Shown here: piece by piece, positions 35,766-48,183 of the stretch | How the letters are laid out: every line of letters starts with the position of its first letter | How positions within the stretch are numbered: position 1 is the first letter of the stretch | Source of the DNA: Serendipita indica DSM 11827 | Taxonomy: Eukaryota > Basidiomycota > Agaricomycetes > Sebacinales > Serendipitaceae | DNA length: 64,000 bases | Reading direction: 5' to 3' | Assembly: GCA_910890315.1 (NCBI GenBank) | Contig: CAJVGD010000017.1 | Location: 1-64,000 of the forward strand | The notes under the pieces: generated by a model | Told to the model about the DNA's origin: nothing | Seen by the model: the letters and a program-made list of their open reading frames with translations, nothing else | Databases searched by the model: none | Position numbers and translations under genes: made by a program

Positions 35766-38700
35766 ATGTCCACTACGGCCCAGGGAACAGCCCAGGCCGC
35801 TGTAGAGACCACAGAGGTCCAGCAACTCACGCCAGACACCCTCAACGATACACACTCACCCGCCCCCGCGAAGAAGAATAGATGGTCCCTCAAACCAGAA
35901 AAGCACAACGAAAAGCAGCACCATTCACGCTCTGCTACTCCCTCTGACAATGGTACAAACACTACGACCACAAAGATTAATGGCAAAGGTCAAGTCAAGA
36001 AGGAGCTAAAGGCCCTTGAAGACGCTGCAAATAAGCAAAAGGAGGAATTCCCGCCCGTTCCCTTTTTCGCACTCTACCGTTTCACGACTAAATTCGAGGT
36101 ATTCTCAACCTCGTTGGCATCGTCTGTGCCGTCGCAAGTGGTGCAGCCCAGGTCAGTATTTCTGATGGCGCCCATTTCTCCCCATCTGACGATCTTTGAC
36201 AGCCTCTCATGACGCTCATGTTCGGTAATCTGACTGTCGCTTTTGTCGACTTTGGCACGGCCGCCGCAAACGCGTTCCAGAGTGGTGCCTCTCCAGAAGC
36301 CTTTGCTGCCCTCCAGCAAGCCGCAGACCACTTCCGTAGTGTCGCAGCCAAAGATGCCCTCTATCTCGTCTGCATCGGTCAGTTCCGCAGCATCCACGCA
36401 GCCGTTCGCAGTCACTCACACCCTATTCGCAGGTATCGGCATGTTTGCCACAACCTACCTCTACATGGTCACATGGATCCGGACCTCGGAAGTCGCCGCG
36501 AAGCGTATCCGTGAGCGCTATCTGCAGGCCATTCTCCGCCAGGACGTTGCCTTTTTCGACACTGTCGGCGCTGGAGAAGTTGCCACACGTATCCAGACCG
36601 ATACCCATCTCGTCCAGCTCGGCATCAGCGAAAAGGTACCCGTCGCGGTTTCGTTCATGGGCGCCTTTGTTGCCGGTTTCATCCTCGCCTTTGTCCGCAA
36701 CTGGAAACTTGCGCTCGCATGCGCGTCCATCGTGCCATGCATTGCCATCACGGGTGGCCTGATGAACTTTTTCATCTCAAAGCTCAAGCTTGCCACCCTC
36801 GGCCACGTCGCCGAGAGTGGTAGTTTGGCAGAAGAAGTCATTTCGACCATTCGCACGGCCCAGGCCTTTGGCACACAACACAAGCTCGCCGGAATGTACG
36901 ACGTCCACATCGAACGCGCGCACTCTCTCGACAAGAAAATGGCCGTCATCAACGGCCTTGGCCTTGGTGTCTTTTTCTTTGTCATTTACAGCGCATACGG
37001 TCTCGCCTTTTCGTTTGGCACCACACTCCTCTTGCGCGGAGAGGTCGATGTCGGTGTCATCGTCAACGTTTTCCTCGCAATCCTCATCGGCAGTTTCTCC
37101 CTTGCCATGCTCGCCCCCGAACTCACGGCCATTTCCAACGCTCGTGGTGCGGCGAGCAAGCTCTTTGCCACTATCGACCGTGTACCGCCCATCGACTCTG
37201 CCTCTCCAGACGGTCTCAAGCCCCACCGTGACTCGATCAAGGGCGAGATTGTCGTCGAGGATGTTCGTTTCAATTACCCTTCCCGTCCGGATGTGCCTAT
37301 CCTCAAGGGTGTCACGCTCACGTTCCCACCCGGCAAGACGGCTGCCCTCGTGGGTGCTTCAGGAAGTGGCAAGTCGACCATAGTCGCCCTTGTCGAACGC
37401 TTCTACGACCCGCTCGAAGGTCGTGTGCTTTTGGACGGTACGGATATTCGTGAGCTCAACGTCAAGTGGCTTCGTAGCCAGATTGGTCTCGTCTCGCAGG
37501 AACCCACTCTGTTTGCTACGACCATCCGTGGAAACGTCGAGCATGGGTTGATCGGTACCGGTATGGAGAACCTCCCCGACGAGGAACGGTTTGCAAAGGT
37601 CAAAGAGGCGTGCATCAAGGCCAACGCCGATGGTTTCATCTCTGCTTTGCCAGACGGTTACGATACGCTCGTTGGTGAACGTGGTTTCCTCTTGAGCGGT
37701 GGCCAAAAGCAGCGTATCGCCATTGCCCGTGCCATCGTTTCGGATCCAAAGGTCTTGTTGTTGGACGAAGCAACCAGTGCATTGGATACTCAAAGCGTAC
37801 GTATTTATATCTCCGAACATAAAACATACTCATCCCTTGCGCAGGAAGGTGTTGTGCAAAACGCTCTCGACAAGGCTTCCAAGGGACGTACGACGATCAC
37901 AATCGCGCACCGTCTTAGCACGATCAAGGACGCCGAGACCATCTTCGTCATGGGTGACGGACAGGTTCTCGAACAAGGAACGCATGCCGAACTGTTGCGC
38001 GACACCGAGGGACCCTACGCCAAGCTCGTCGCAGCCCAGAAACTCAGGGAACAACAGATGCAGGAAAACGAGATCAATACCTCTGGCACGAACACGCCAC
38101 TCCCACCGAGCTATGGCGGTCCTACCCAAAGTGGCGAACATGGTTTGGAAAGCGACCCAGCGGCCATGATGAAGGCACGTATGAAGGCACAAGCAGACAA
38201 GGAGAAGCAAATCGAGGAAGAAGCTGCCAAGGAGAAGCCTCTTGGACGTACGGATACGAGCAAGTCTCTTGCCAGCGAAATCCTCAAGCAACGTCTCGCA
38301 GCCGAAGCTGGAGATGGCAAAGGCGAAAAGGAGTATGGAATGTGGTATATCCTCCGACGCATGGCCATTATCAACAAGGACAGTTGGAAACACTATGTAC
38401 TCGGATTCACTGCCGCTGCCTGCACGGGAATGGTCTATCCAGCGTTTGGTATCGTCTATGGTACGTTCGTGTGCTACAGAGCTTTTTCATATACTGATTT
38501 GTCCCAGGTCGCGCTATGGAGGCGTTCCAGTCGACAGGCCGCGAATTGCGCGTCAAGGGTGATCGCGCTGCCCTTTGGTTCTTCCTCATTGCTATTGCGT
38601 CGACCATTGCCATCCAGCTACAAAACATGGCGTTTATGCGCACCGCTGGAGATCTTTCCTTCCGTCTGCGCCACCTCGGCTTCCGCGCAATCCTCCGCCA

Positions 38701-40310
38701 GGACATTGCTTATTTCGACGACGAGAAGCACTCGACGGGTTCGCTCACGTCTAGTTTGTCGCAGAACCCCGAAAAGATTTCGGGTCTTGCGGGTGTGACG
38801 CTCGGTGCCATCGTCCAGGCCATTGTCACCGTCATCGGAGGAAGTGTGATCGGTCTCGCGTACGGTTGGAAACTGGCCTTGGTTGGCATTGCATGCATTC
38901 CATTCGTCATTTCCGCTGGATACGTCCGCCTTCGTGTCGTCGTCATGAAGGACCAGATCAACAAGCATGCGCACGAAGATAGTGCGCAACTTGCGTGCGA
39001 GGCAGCTGGCGCAATCAAGACGGTCGCGAGTCTAACGCGTGAAGAGGATTGTTTGAGATTGTATAGCAAGAGTCTCGAGGAGCCACTCCGGGTGTCCAAC
39101 CGCTCAGCATTCAACTCGACATTCTGGTTCGCCCTCTCGCAATCCATGGTCTTCTTCGTCATCGCCCTCGTGTTCTGGTACGGCTCTCGTCTCGTCGCAA
39201 GCCTCGAGTACAACACATTCCAATTCTTCGTTTGTCTCATGGTATGTCTTCCCGTCGCTTGTAGCACTCGAGTACTGATTGCGATGACAGAGCGTAACGT
39301 TTGGTGGTGTACAAGCCGGCAACGTCTTTGCGTTTGTGCCCGACATTTCCGAATCCCACATTGCTGGCTCGAACCTTGTCGCCCTCTTCGACTCGACGCC
39401 CGAGGTCGACTCCGAGTCGACAGAAGGCAAGAAGATTGAGAAAGTACGTGGACGTATCGAGGTCAAGGACGTTCACTTCCGCTATCCAACGCGTCCTGGT
39501 GTCCGTGTCCTTCGTCACTTTAACCTCACTGTCGAACCGGGCACACACGTCGCGCTCGTCGGTGCCTCTGGAAGTGGCAAGTCGACTATCATTCAGTTGA
39601 TCGAACGATTCTACGACCCTCTCGCGGGAGAGGTTGTTGTAGATGGAGAAAATATCGCCGACTTGAACGTGCAAGAGTACAGGAAGAACCTCGCCCTAGT
39701 GTCTCAGGAGCCGGTATGTTCAACTCCTTTGTCCCGCGCGTTTTAGTCCTAACAATTCACAGACTTTGTACGCCGGAACGGTCCGCTTCAACATTTTGCT
39801 CGGTGCTACCAAGCCAGTGGAAGAGGTCACACAACAAGAGATTGAAGCCGCCTGCCGTGACGCCAATATCCTCGACTTTATCAACTCGCTCCCAGACGGA
39901 TTCGAGACTGAAGTCGGTGGCAAGGGATCCCAACTCTCTGGTGGCCAAAAGCAACGTATCGCGATTGCCCGTGCTCTCTTGCGTAATCCATCGATCCTAT
40001 TGCTCGATGAAGCCACGAGTGCTCTCGACTCTAACTCGGAACGTGTCGTACAGGATGCATTGGATCGGGCTGCAAAGGGACGGACGACCATCTCGATTGC
40101 GCACCGTCTCGCGTCGATTCAAAAGTGCGACAAGATTCATTTCGTCAGCGAGGGACGTATTGTGGAGAGTGGAACACATGACGAATTGTTGAGACTCAAC
40201 GGCAAATAGTACGTTCATCTCCTTCGCCCCTGTTGATTCAGGAATACTGACACGCGCTTCGCAGTGCCGAGTATGTCCTCTTGCAGGATTTGTCTGGACA
40301 GGCGGCCTAA
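35766..40310 (+). CDS. ABCB-type full ABC transporter (MDR / Ste6-like); one apparent frameshift
   Basis: Membrane exporter with two (membrane domain + ATPase) halves, about 1,300 residues. Cytosolic N-terminus [18 protein letters not shown]...; first membrane domain from about 36070; first ATPase with Walker [10 protein letters not shown] (about 37350), signature LSGGQKQR (37694), Walker [14 protein letters not shown]-loop IAHRLSTI. Linker about 38040-38330; second membrane domain from about 38400; second ATPase with GASGSGKST (39565), LSGGQKQR (39936), [19 protein letters not shown]; end [15 protein letters not shown]. Introns near 36152-36203, 36380-36431, 37798-37844, 38461-38508, 39241-39290, 39715-39763 and 40209-40265 all splice in frame. 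In TM helix 1 the text reads KFEVF then [16 protein letters not shown] in another frame: one base seems missing near 36103. Apart from that it looks functional. Expected role: export of drugs, lipids or a peptide; substrate unknown. Confidence 0.9.
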
Positions 40311-40658
40311 GACGGCCGACACGTCTTCCGTGACTTATTATCTCATCTTCCTTTCATCTTAAACCTCTCGCAATCTCTAGTCTACCTTATGCCCCTAAAA
40401 ACCTCAGTACGAAGCAACCGTCCTCATTAATATCTACGGTCTTGTATTGCAACATAACGAAATAGAGAGATGACTAGCCTTGGTACATAAACTCTGGAAA
40501 CTATCGGAAAGGATCCTCGCCGATTACGTGTCCCAACGGCTCGGGATTCAATAATCGTGGATGTCCACGAGACTTAATCTCCGAGGTACGAGCGTGGGGT
40601 AAAAATAGATCATTATCTTTCCATATAAGATAGAGCATCGTCGAAATCCCGTTTCTAC
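40311..40658. other. convergent 3' spacer
   Basis: 348 bp between the ABC transporter gene (+) and the split MFS gene (-). AT-rich; no feature recognised. Confidence 0.4.
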
Positions 40659-41861
40659 TTATGGTTCTGTCCTTTGAATTGGTTTGCGACTTTCCTCCTC
40701 TCGCGTCTTAACGTTCCAACTACGGACAAAAGCGGAGGCTATTGCGCATAATATGCACGCTGGGACGGCTACGATGAAGATATAGTCGAGTGCTTTGATG
40801 TATGCATGAATAACACCACTTCTCAGTGTTGGATCCAGTTCGAAGATGATGGTGACTGATTGCTTGACAAGTTGGACCATCTTTGGCGGTAGACTCGGTG
40901 CATACTTGGGCAACTCCTTTGAGAGTTGGTTATTGAAGACGGACCCAGCGATTGCTACACCGATGGAGCCTCCAAGCATCTGGAAGAACATGATGAGCGA
41001 GGTAGCTTGTGGAACCATGCAGGGTCGATCCGCATATTCAGCTTGAATCGCAAGCACTGAAGCAACATGTGAGATTGAAGGAAGAGATGGTAGTGTCCAC
41101 TCACTTGGAAGTTGAACGGAAATACCCATACCTGCACCAAAGATGATCTGGTAACCAACGAGTTTGGCGGATGACGTCCACTCGTTGATTGTAATGAGAA
41201 GACCTGCACCGATAGAGGCAAAGAGGGGGCCTATAATCAGAAATGCGTAGTAGTGGCCGGTGCGTTTGACGAATCCGCTTCCAACGATACTTGCAAGGAT
41301 GAGACTGAGCATGAAGGGAAGAATGTCGACGCCACTTTGACTCGCGGAGCGCCCCTTAGCCTGATAGAAGAATGGGAGATAGTAATTGGCTCCCAAGAAT
41401 GCGATACGTGAGAATATCACGTTCAGTGATGCACCAACCTGCGAACGATTGAGGAAGAGCGAGAGAGGCATCATTGCGTCCTTTCCCTTACGGTACTCCC
41501 ATGCAATAAAGGCAATGAGGAGGTGAATACGACGAACAAGGAAACGATGACCTTGTCGTTCCACTGAAGTCAATGTGAGATACATTGCGATCCGGGTTTC
41601 AGAGACAGAGCGTGCCTGTCGAGTTACGCCTCCCCATTGGAGAGGTAGTAGGAGACATATAACGGTTGAAACCGAGAGCAAGCCACCAATCCAGTCCAGA
41701 GAGGCGACCTTTTCCAATGTTGGTCGAGGATCGGTGACTGATCCAGGCGGAGAGTTAGCAGGTTGAAAGAGAATGGCGGTCAAGATTGACTAGACGTTCA
41801 GTAAGCAATCAATTATACTTCAGAAACGAAGATACTGACAATTCCACCAATAGGAAGATTG
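40659..41861 (-). pseudogene. MFS (DHA2) transporter copy A, C-terminal part, cut off by a retrotransposon
   Basis: C-terminal half of a 14-helix drug:proton antiporter-type gene whose N-terminal half is at 47299-48183. It begins at the exon piece LPIGGI next to the element, then [136 protein letters not shown], and ends EESRKPIQRTEP. Relative to copy B about 4 nt are missing where B reads [14 protein letters not shown] (near 41530), so the frame also shifts there. That fits loss of constraint after or before the insertion. The antisense element lies directly 5' of this fragment. Confidence 0.85.
41857..41861. repeat. target-site duplication, left copy
   Basis: GATTG next to the left LTR, repeated at 47294-47298. 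The empty-site counterpart in MFS copy B (about 50245) reads GGAAGATTAATCTGTCAG, so removing the element and one GATTG restores the alignment. Confidence 0.9.
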
Positions 41862-42003
41862 TGTGGTTTGTGACTCGATGATATATGTACATAGGTGACG
41901 ACAATGGGCACCCAAGAGGTTCTCACCTCTTGGACCCAGCCTCATTGTCGTCACAGGTCTGTAGTCAATCTAACCTCTTGGACCCAGCCTCATTGTCGTC
42001 ACA
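41862..42003 (+). repeat. left LTR (142 bp)
   Basis: Starts TGTGGTTTGTG and ends GTCGTCACA (TG...CA). By eye it is identical to 47152-47293. Inside it, a 30 bp unit beginning CCTCTTGGACCCAGCC is repeated in direct orientation, and the first unit is preceded by an imperfect inverted partner (GACGACAATGGG...CCAAGAGGT), which could fold into a hairpin. Confidence 0.92.
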
Positions 42004-42017
42004 GGTTATGAGCCCTG
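42004..42017 (+). other. primer-binding site, half-tRNA(iMet) type
   Basis: GGTTATGAGCCCTG directly follows the left LTR and is complementary to the anticodon-arm region of initiator tRNA-Met (...CAGGGCTCATAACC). This is the internal, half-tRNA priming known for Drosophila copia and yeast Ty5, not the usual 3'-CCA-end priming. Confidence 0.75.
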
Positions 42018-45000
42018 TGAGAGGAACGTTGTGAATTTCTCAGATTTTACTTCGCACTTCCTCGCCGCCGCTGCCTTACGCGTTCTCGCCGCAAACGCAC
42101 GCCAAGGAGAGCTCCCTACAGTTCTATACCACAGGAGACTATCGATCGCTCGCTAATACACGTACTCTCGGGCTTTCTAGCCCTCGCCGACTTCATACAC
42201 GTAACGCCCTCGTTGTTCAGCAAGGCTTTCTAGCCTTTAATCGATCTCTTACGAAAATTAATATCATACCATATCATTTCCTGAGCGTTTCGATAGTCCC
42301 CAAAGCCTCCTTTTCTTTTGCCACTTCGATTTTCGTCACCGTCGTCCTCACCGCCGTTGAACACCATCCGCCATGTCTGGCAGCTCCAACACGCCCGAAC
42401 CGTCGTCCAAGACGTCAATACATCCGTCATTCATTCGGCTCCCCCCATGTTGCACCAGCAGTGATCTCGAAGCCAAACGAGGCGCTCGCTGACGCTGTTC
42501 CTCAAGCTGAAGGAAAGGACAATGTCCTGACGGCACGTAACTACCAGTGGTGGTTCTCTGAGCTCGACGATGCCCTTCTGTACGGCGACGTCTGGTTTCG
42601 CTCTTCGCCAAGGACGGAGGAGGCAATCGTCCCAGCGTACCAGATCCGAGCGACCCGAACCTCGTCCTTTATCATGCAGCCAACAAAGCTGCTGCAGCGT
42701 GGATCAAGACGGCTGCTGGCTACACGCATCGCGCTATCGTCCAGAAGTTCTCCGAGAAGGGCGATGGCGTTGGAATGTACGACGCGCTGCGCAACCAATT
42801 TGGCAAGATGGCCCCCGTCTCGCTACTTCGATGTGCAGTCTCTTTCCGTCTCCGTGACAGTTCTCTCCCCGTCGTTGGCACCAATTGGTCGGAACGCTGC
42901 AGCGCAATCGCGAATCTGAAGAACTCGCTGCGTGACAATTGCGCGGGTATGTCCATAGAGGACTTCATCGACGAAATGGCGTTCCACACCCTCATTTTCA
43001 GTCTTCCCGACGGCGACGAGTTCCAGCAACGCCTCATTGCCAATCTTGATTCGGGCAAGACGACGTTTGAGGACGCGCGCGAGCAGCTCATTAAGCATGC
43101 TCTCGTGAAGACGACCCGCGCGGAAGCAAACGGCTCCCCTCCCGACGCCGCCCACGCCGTGACAGAGTCCCCATCGATCGCAAAGGGTAGTCAGGCTCTT
43201 CGAACGGCGCCACACTCTATTACGTATGAGGAGCTCGCCGCCGCTGTCCAAGCCAACATTCGTTGCTTCCAATGTGGAGGACCGCATTTCAAACGAGACT
43301 GCCCGCAGCTGCGCCATGGCAACGGTCCACAATCAATCCGATTCCAAGTGCGCGGAGGTCAGCAGACCGGACGGTTCATTACTGGTCGCTTCAACAACGG
43401 CAACGGCTTCCAAGGCGGTCAAAGAGGTCACGCGTCTGGTCAAGCGCCTGCTCGCTGGCGCGACAACGCGAATGCTGCTCAAGTCGACAACTCCACCACC
43501 ATTGAACTTGCTCTGGACGATCAGTCCTCGCAGTCATCTTTTCCTATCGACGCCATCATCGATGGAATTACGATTGATTTCGCTGGAAACGTTAGTTCCC
43601 TCCCATCTCTGCCCAACCACCGCTCTGATGCCATCGCCGATTCAGGGGCCTCCACCCACATGTCCTGCGTCCGCGAGCGGGTTCTAGATATGAAGCCCAC
43701 TGATCGTATGGTGAAGTTGGCAGATGGAACTCTTGTTCCGGCAGAGGGCATTGGGCATAGCTTATTCCATGCGTCGATTAATGGTGTGCTGGCTTCGAAA
43801 CAGACTGTTTTCCCCAACGTTCTCTATGTGCCTTCTCTCTCAAACAATCTTATCTCGACTGGGGCTCTCGTCGAGTCTGAGGGATACACACAAGAGTACG
43901 ACAGAAAAGGGATGAGATTTTTCAAGGACGGCGTACTGCAGTTCACAGCGACTGTCGGAGACATGCGCGTCCCAGTGCTGGACGGAAAATTTGCCCTTTC
44001 GACCCATGAGAATGCTCTGGCTGCAACGTCCTCATCGGCGCCGCTTGCGGTTTGGCACAATCGCCTTGGCCACCGCAGCTACGATGCTCTGGCGAAGCTC
44101 AATTTGCCGCTCTCTGATCGAATTGTGCCAAGGACCTGTATTCCATGCATCAACGGAAAACTCACTCGCGCTCCCAGCACCCAACTCGCTCGACGTGCTA
44201 CTCGCCCTCTCGAACGCATATTCTCGGACGTTCATGGGCCAATGAGAGTGCAAGGTCGTCATCAAGAGCGTTATTGGGTCACCTTTCAAGACGACTACAG
44301 TCGCTTTGTTGTGCTATACTGTGTAAAGTCGAAGTCGGACGTCTTTCGTTGCTTCAAGGAGTTCGTCGCCTGGTCCACAAATCAGATGAACACGCGAAGG
44401 ATCAGCTTCGATGAAAACGACATGCGCACAGTTGTTCGTCGACTTCGAGATGACAAAGGTGGCGAGTACATATCGCGGGAGTTCGATGAGTTCTGCGCGG
44501 CTCTTGGCATTCAGCGCGAGCATACAATACGCGACACTCCTCAACAGAATGGACCAGTTGAGCGTTTCAACAGGACTCTGTCTGAAGGGGTCGCTGCACT
44601 GCTCAACCAGTCAAGGCTTCCCGCATCGACGTGGGTAGATGCCGCCAGCGCCTTTGTTCACGTGCACAATCGAATGCCCTCGTCATCCACGGATGGAAAG
44701 TCTCCATTCGAGCTTTTCAATGGTGAAGCTCCATCGTTAGATCGGATGCGGACCTTTGGATGCGAAGCATGGGTGCATCTCCAACGTGATCAGCGCTCTC
44801 CATCACTGGATCATGCTGTTCGAGCTGTCTTCCTGGGTTACCCGCCAACTTACAGTGGGTGGCGCTTCGTCAACCTGAGCACTGGGAAGGAGGTCATCTC
44901 AAACTCAGCGGTATTTGTCGAAGACGTCTTTCCCGGTCGACTGCGCGCCGATGCAAAAGGTGTCGACTACACGTTTACACCTGGCATGCTCGACAGTGAC

Positions 45001-47141
45001 GATTCTCCTCCATCATCTCCACATCCCGCTCCCGCTCCTGCTTCCATTCCTCCTGCTCCTCCTCCTCTTTCCCCCACCCTTCCTACTTCTCCCTCCCTAC
45101 TGCAGAACCAGTTGTTCCAGCCACTGTGAACACTGGTGGTCCTAATCTCGTCTTTGCACCGGGCAACCGTGTGGAGATCCTGCTTCCGCCACCCAATCTG
45201 GGCACCAGCCAGCCGACTGCGCCGCCGCCACCTCTCTCGAGAGGAGAAGAGCCTGAAGAGAGACTATGAAACGCATCCTGGTAACCATCTGAGCCGCAGT
45301 GAACGACAGAGTCGTGCCAAAGTCAACTATGCCGAGTCGTCTGACGATGAAACGGCTGACTGCGCGTTCTCTACAGGCGTGATTGACAATCACGACTGGA
45401 TCCCGTTCAGGTGCCATGGATTATGTGTTTGCTGTCACTGAATCTCTCGATCCTCGCTCTTGGAAGGAGGCTATGTCCCGTCCTGATGCGAATAAATGGA
45501 TCAAAGCGGCTCATGAGGAGCTCGAGGCTCTTCTGAAGAACGGCACATGGCAGGTCGTGCGTCTTCCCCAAGGCAAAACGGTGCTCGGGAATAAGTGGGT
45601 ATTCAAGACGAAGAAGGATGCCACGGGAAATGTCGAGAGACACAAAGTCAGACTCGTCGCAAAAGGATTCCTTCAGAAGCAGGGCGTCGATTTTGACGAG
45701 ACCTTCGCACCGACTGGAAGCCTGGCAGCACTTCGCACTGTCATTGCCACCGCGACCGAGCTCGATTGGGAGATTCACTCAATCGATATCTCTTCGGCTT
45801 TCCTAAACGGTGACATGGATGCTGAGGTTTACATGGAACTACCTGAAGGCGTTAAGATTCCGCTGGGCGAACTTGACGGCTTAGAGGAGGGAAGTGTGAA
45901 ATCTCTCCGCCTCCTCAAGGCACTCTATGGCCTGAAACAAGCCGGACGTCGATGGTCGGTGAAGCTCCATCAGGCTCTCACAAAGCTAGGCTTCGTCCGC
46001 ACCGTGCTGGAACCCTCGTGTTACCTATACGAGAAAGAAGGCATAAAACTCGTCGTTCCGGTCTATGTTGACGACCTCACGTGCGCGTGTGCGTCGCAAG
46101 TGCTAATTAGGTGGTTCAAGGACGCTCTCGAGAAGGAATTCGATCTTCGATACATGAAGGAGACAAAATTTGTCCTTGGTATCGCTGTCGACCGTGACCG
46201 AAAGTTGGGCAAGACGTTCTTATCTCAAACGAGCTACATCAAAGAGATCTCATACGCCTTCTTCGGCACGCGCAACGTCCACCCACTCTCAACTCCGATT
46301 GCTCCTGGTCTAAAACTCACCAACGAAGACGCGCCACAGACTCCGAACACCGCGGACGTCAAGCGAATTCAGGAGTACACCGGCAAGCTCCTATACCTTC
46401 AACGAGCCACGAGACCCGACATCGCGTTCGCTCTTCATCAAATCTGCCGTTTCACTCAGAACCCGGGTCGCGTCGTGATGGAAGCTCTCAATGGCCTCAT
46501 GCGATACGTCCATGGGTCAATGCATCTTCGTCTCACATACACGCGCAGTGGGAAGAACGAGCCACAAGCATTCGAAACATTCAGCGACTCGGACCATGGT
46601 GGCGATCCAGTCACGCATCGATCAACGGGCGGATTCGCAGTTATGATGTGCTCTGGAGCAGTTAATTGGGGCTCGAAGCTTCACAAAACTGTCTCGCTTT
46701 CGTCCACTGAGGCCGAGTACATCACTGCGTCGATCGTCGGATGCGATATCATGTGGCAACGCGGATTCCTCGAAGAACTTGGCTTCCCTTCTACCGGGCC
46801 GTCTCCTATCTATCTCGACAGCAACTCTGCTGCGCAAGTCGTTCGCAATCCTGAACATCAGAGCACGATGAAACAAGTCAATCGTCGCTACCATTGGATT
46901 CGCGAGCGCGTAGCGAAGGAGACATCGAAGTTCGTCGCGTAGCTGGATCTGATAATCCCGCCGACATCTTCACGAAGCCACTCAACCGTATCAAGTTCCT
47001 CGAGTTTCGCTCGATGCTCGGTCTGCAGTAGACCACCCTTCATTATCTTCTCTATTCCCTTCATTGCTTTCCTTACGGACTCTGATTCGTTCGTTATGGA
47101 CACTGGTTACGCTCATTTGATTACACTGTATTCATCGAGTC

Positions 47142-47151
47142 AGGGGGGTGA
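47142..47151 (+). other. polypurine tract
   Basis: AGGGGGGTGA lies immediately before the right LTR, the expected plus-strand priming position. Confidence 0.75.
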
Positions 47152-47293
47152 TGTGGTTTGTGACTCGATGATATATGTACATAGGTGACGACAATGGGCA
47201 CCCAAGAGGTTCTCACCTCTTGGACCCAGCCTCATTGTCGTCACAGGTCTGTAGTCAATCTAACCTCTTGGACCCAGCCTCATTGTCGTCACA
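47152..47293 (+). repeat. right LTR (142 bp)
   Basis: Identical by eye to the left LTR over all 142 bases, which indicates a recent insertion. Confidence 0.92.
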
Positions 47294-47298
47294 GATTG
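47294..47298. repeat. target-site duplication, right copy
   Basis: GATTG directly after the right LTR, matching 41857-41861. Confidence 0.9.
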
Positions 47299-48183
47299 AT
47301 CTATCAGAAAAGTGAGCGCCTTGTTGTGGAGAATATGCGCGCTTACATAGAAGCACCAGCGCCAGGTGGCATGATCAGTAAATACGCCGCCCAGGAGTGG
47401 GCCCAAAACGCTAGAAACTGCTCCCAGTTAGGCACCTTGATTGACAGCTTCGAGTGTAGTAACCGCACCCCCAAAGACGGCGCCAAAGCTACCCATGAGG
47501 ATTGCTATGATATTTCGTCAACTTTTAGGCATAGATAGGTTTATATGAGACGTACGTCTTGACTCCAGCCGGGTGATTTGAGCAAAAATGACGAGGATGG
47601 ATGTATACATGCCCGCAGCTCCAATGCCTTGAATGGCACGACCAAGGATCTAAATGAACTATCAACAGACATCAAAAGGATAAGAAGGCTACGAACCAGA
47701 ATGCTCATACTCGGTGCTAAACCACAGATCAAAGAGCCTGCTTCGAAGATCACGACGCAGCTGAGATAGATATATTTCGCAACGAGAACAGTCAAGAGTT
47801 GTCCAAATATAAGCATCAATCCTGCGGTGCACACTGCAAAAAATGAGATGAGCATTCACTGTCCGTATGGATGATGGATGACACACACAGAAGTACACCG
47901 AGATAACCCAAGTGAGCTGATCTAATGCATTGAACTCGGATGCAAGCTTGGGGAGTGCGGTGGCGACAATAGTTTGGTCCAGAGAGAAGCAGAAGACGGC
48001 GAGGAGGAACCCAGTATGCGCAAGAAAGAGTCTCTTCCCGGTAAGAATCAAACTGTCATCTACAGTAGGTCCACCATCCTTCTCTCCTATGGCCAACGTG
48101 TCCTCGTCTAACGTCGGCACCACGGCATTAGTGCTTGCGACCGCGCCTTGTCCTAATTTTCTATGGGGATTTTTAATATCCAT
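47299..48183 (-). pseudogene. MFS (DHA2) transporter copy A, N-terminal part
   Basis: N-terminal half of the split transporter gene. ATG 48183 starts MDIKNPHRKLGQGAV; the first membrane segment region reads [20 protein letters not shown] then [21 protein letters not shown]. After an intron come [61 protein letters not shown] and HATWRWCFY. The donor and acceptor flanking the next exon are still visible, and the exon that should read INLPIGGI is cut after its second codon by the retrotransposon. The part left of the element is at 40659-41861. Transcription could at most make a truncated protein of about six helices. Confidence 0.85.

Larger units (their letters stand above)
41862..47293 (+). 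mobile_element. Ty1/copia-type LTR retrotransposon
   Basis: 5.4 kb element with identical 142 bp LTRs and a 5 bp target duplication (GATTG). Order of parts is that of Copia: gag region with a CCHC zinc knuckle CFQCGGPHFKRDC (about 43261-43306), aspartic protease DSGASTHMSC (about 43640), pre-integrase motif WHNRLGHRS (about 44055), integrase core (about 44200-44800), reverse transcriptase (about 45450-46300, with YVDDL near 46065) and RNase H (about 46560-46960). Integrase before reverse transcriptase separates it from Ty3/gypsy. The coding part is open in more than one frame, so this copy looks broken in roughly three places, although identical LTRs say it inserted recently. It lies antisense within MFS transporter copy A. 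Confidence 0.93.

Noticed and set aside
36777-39674. Several long minus-strand open frames opposite the ABC transporter
   Set aside because: They mirror the ATPase and membrane-domain codons of the plus-strand gene and show no motifs of their own.
42004-42017. tRNA-Met fragment
   Set aside because: Only 14 bases with no cloverleaf around it; its position right after the LTR explains it as a primer-binding site.
45012-45110. Pyrimidine-rich low-complexity stretch as a regulatory element
   Set aside because: It encodes a Pro/Ser-rich spacer in the copia pol region and needs no other explanation.
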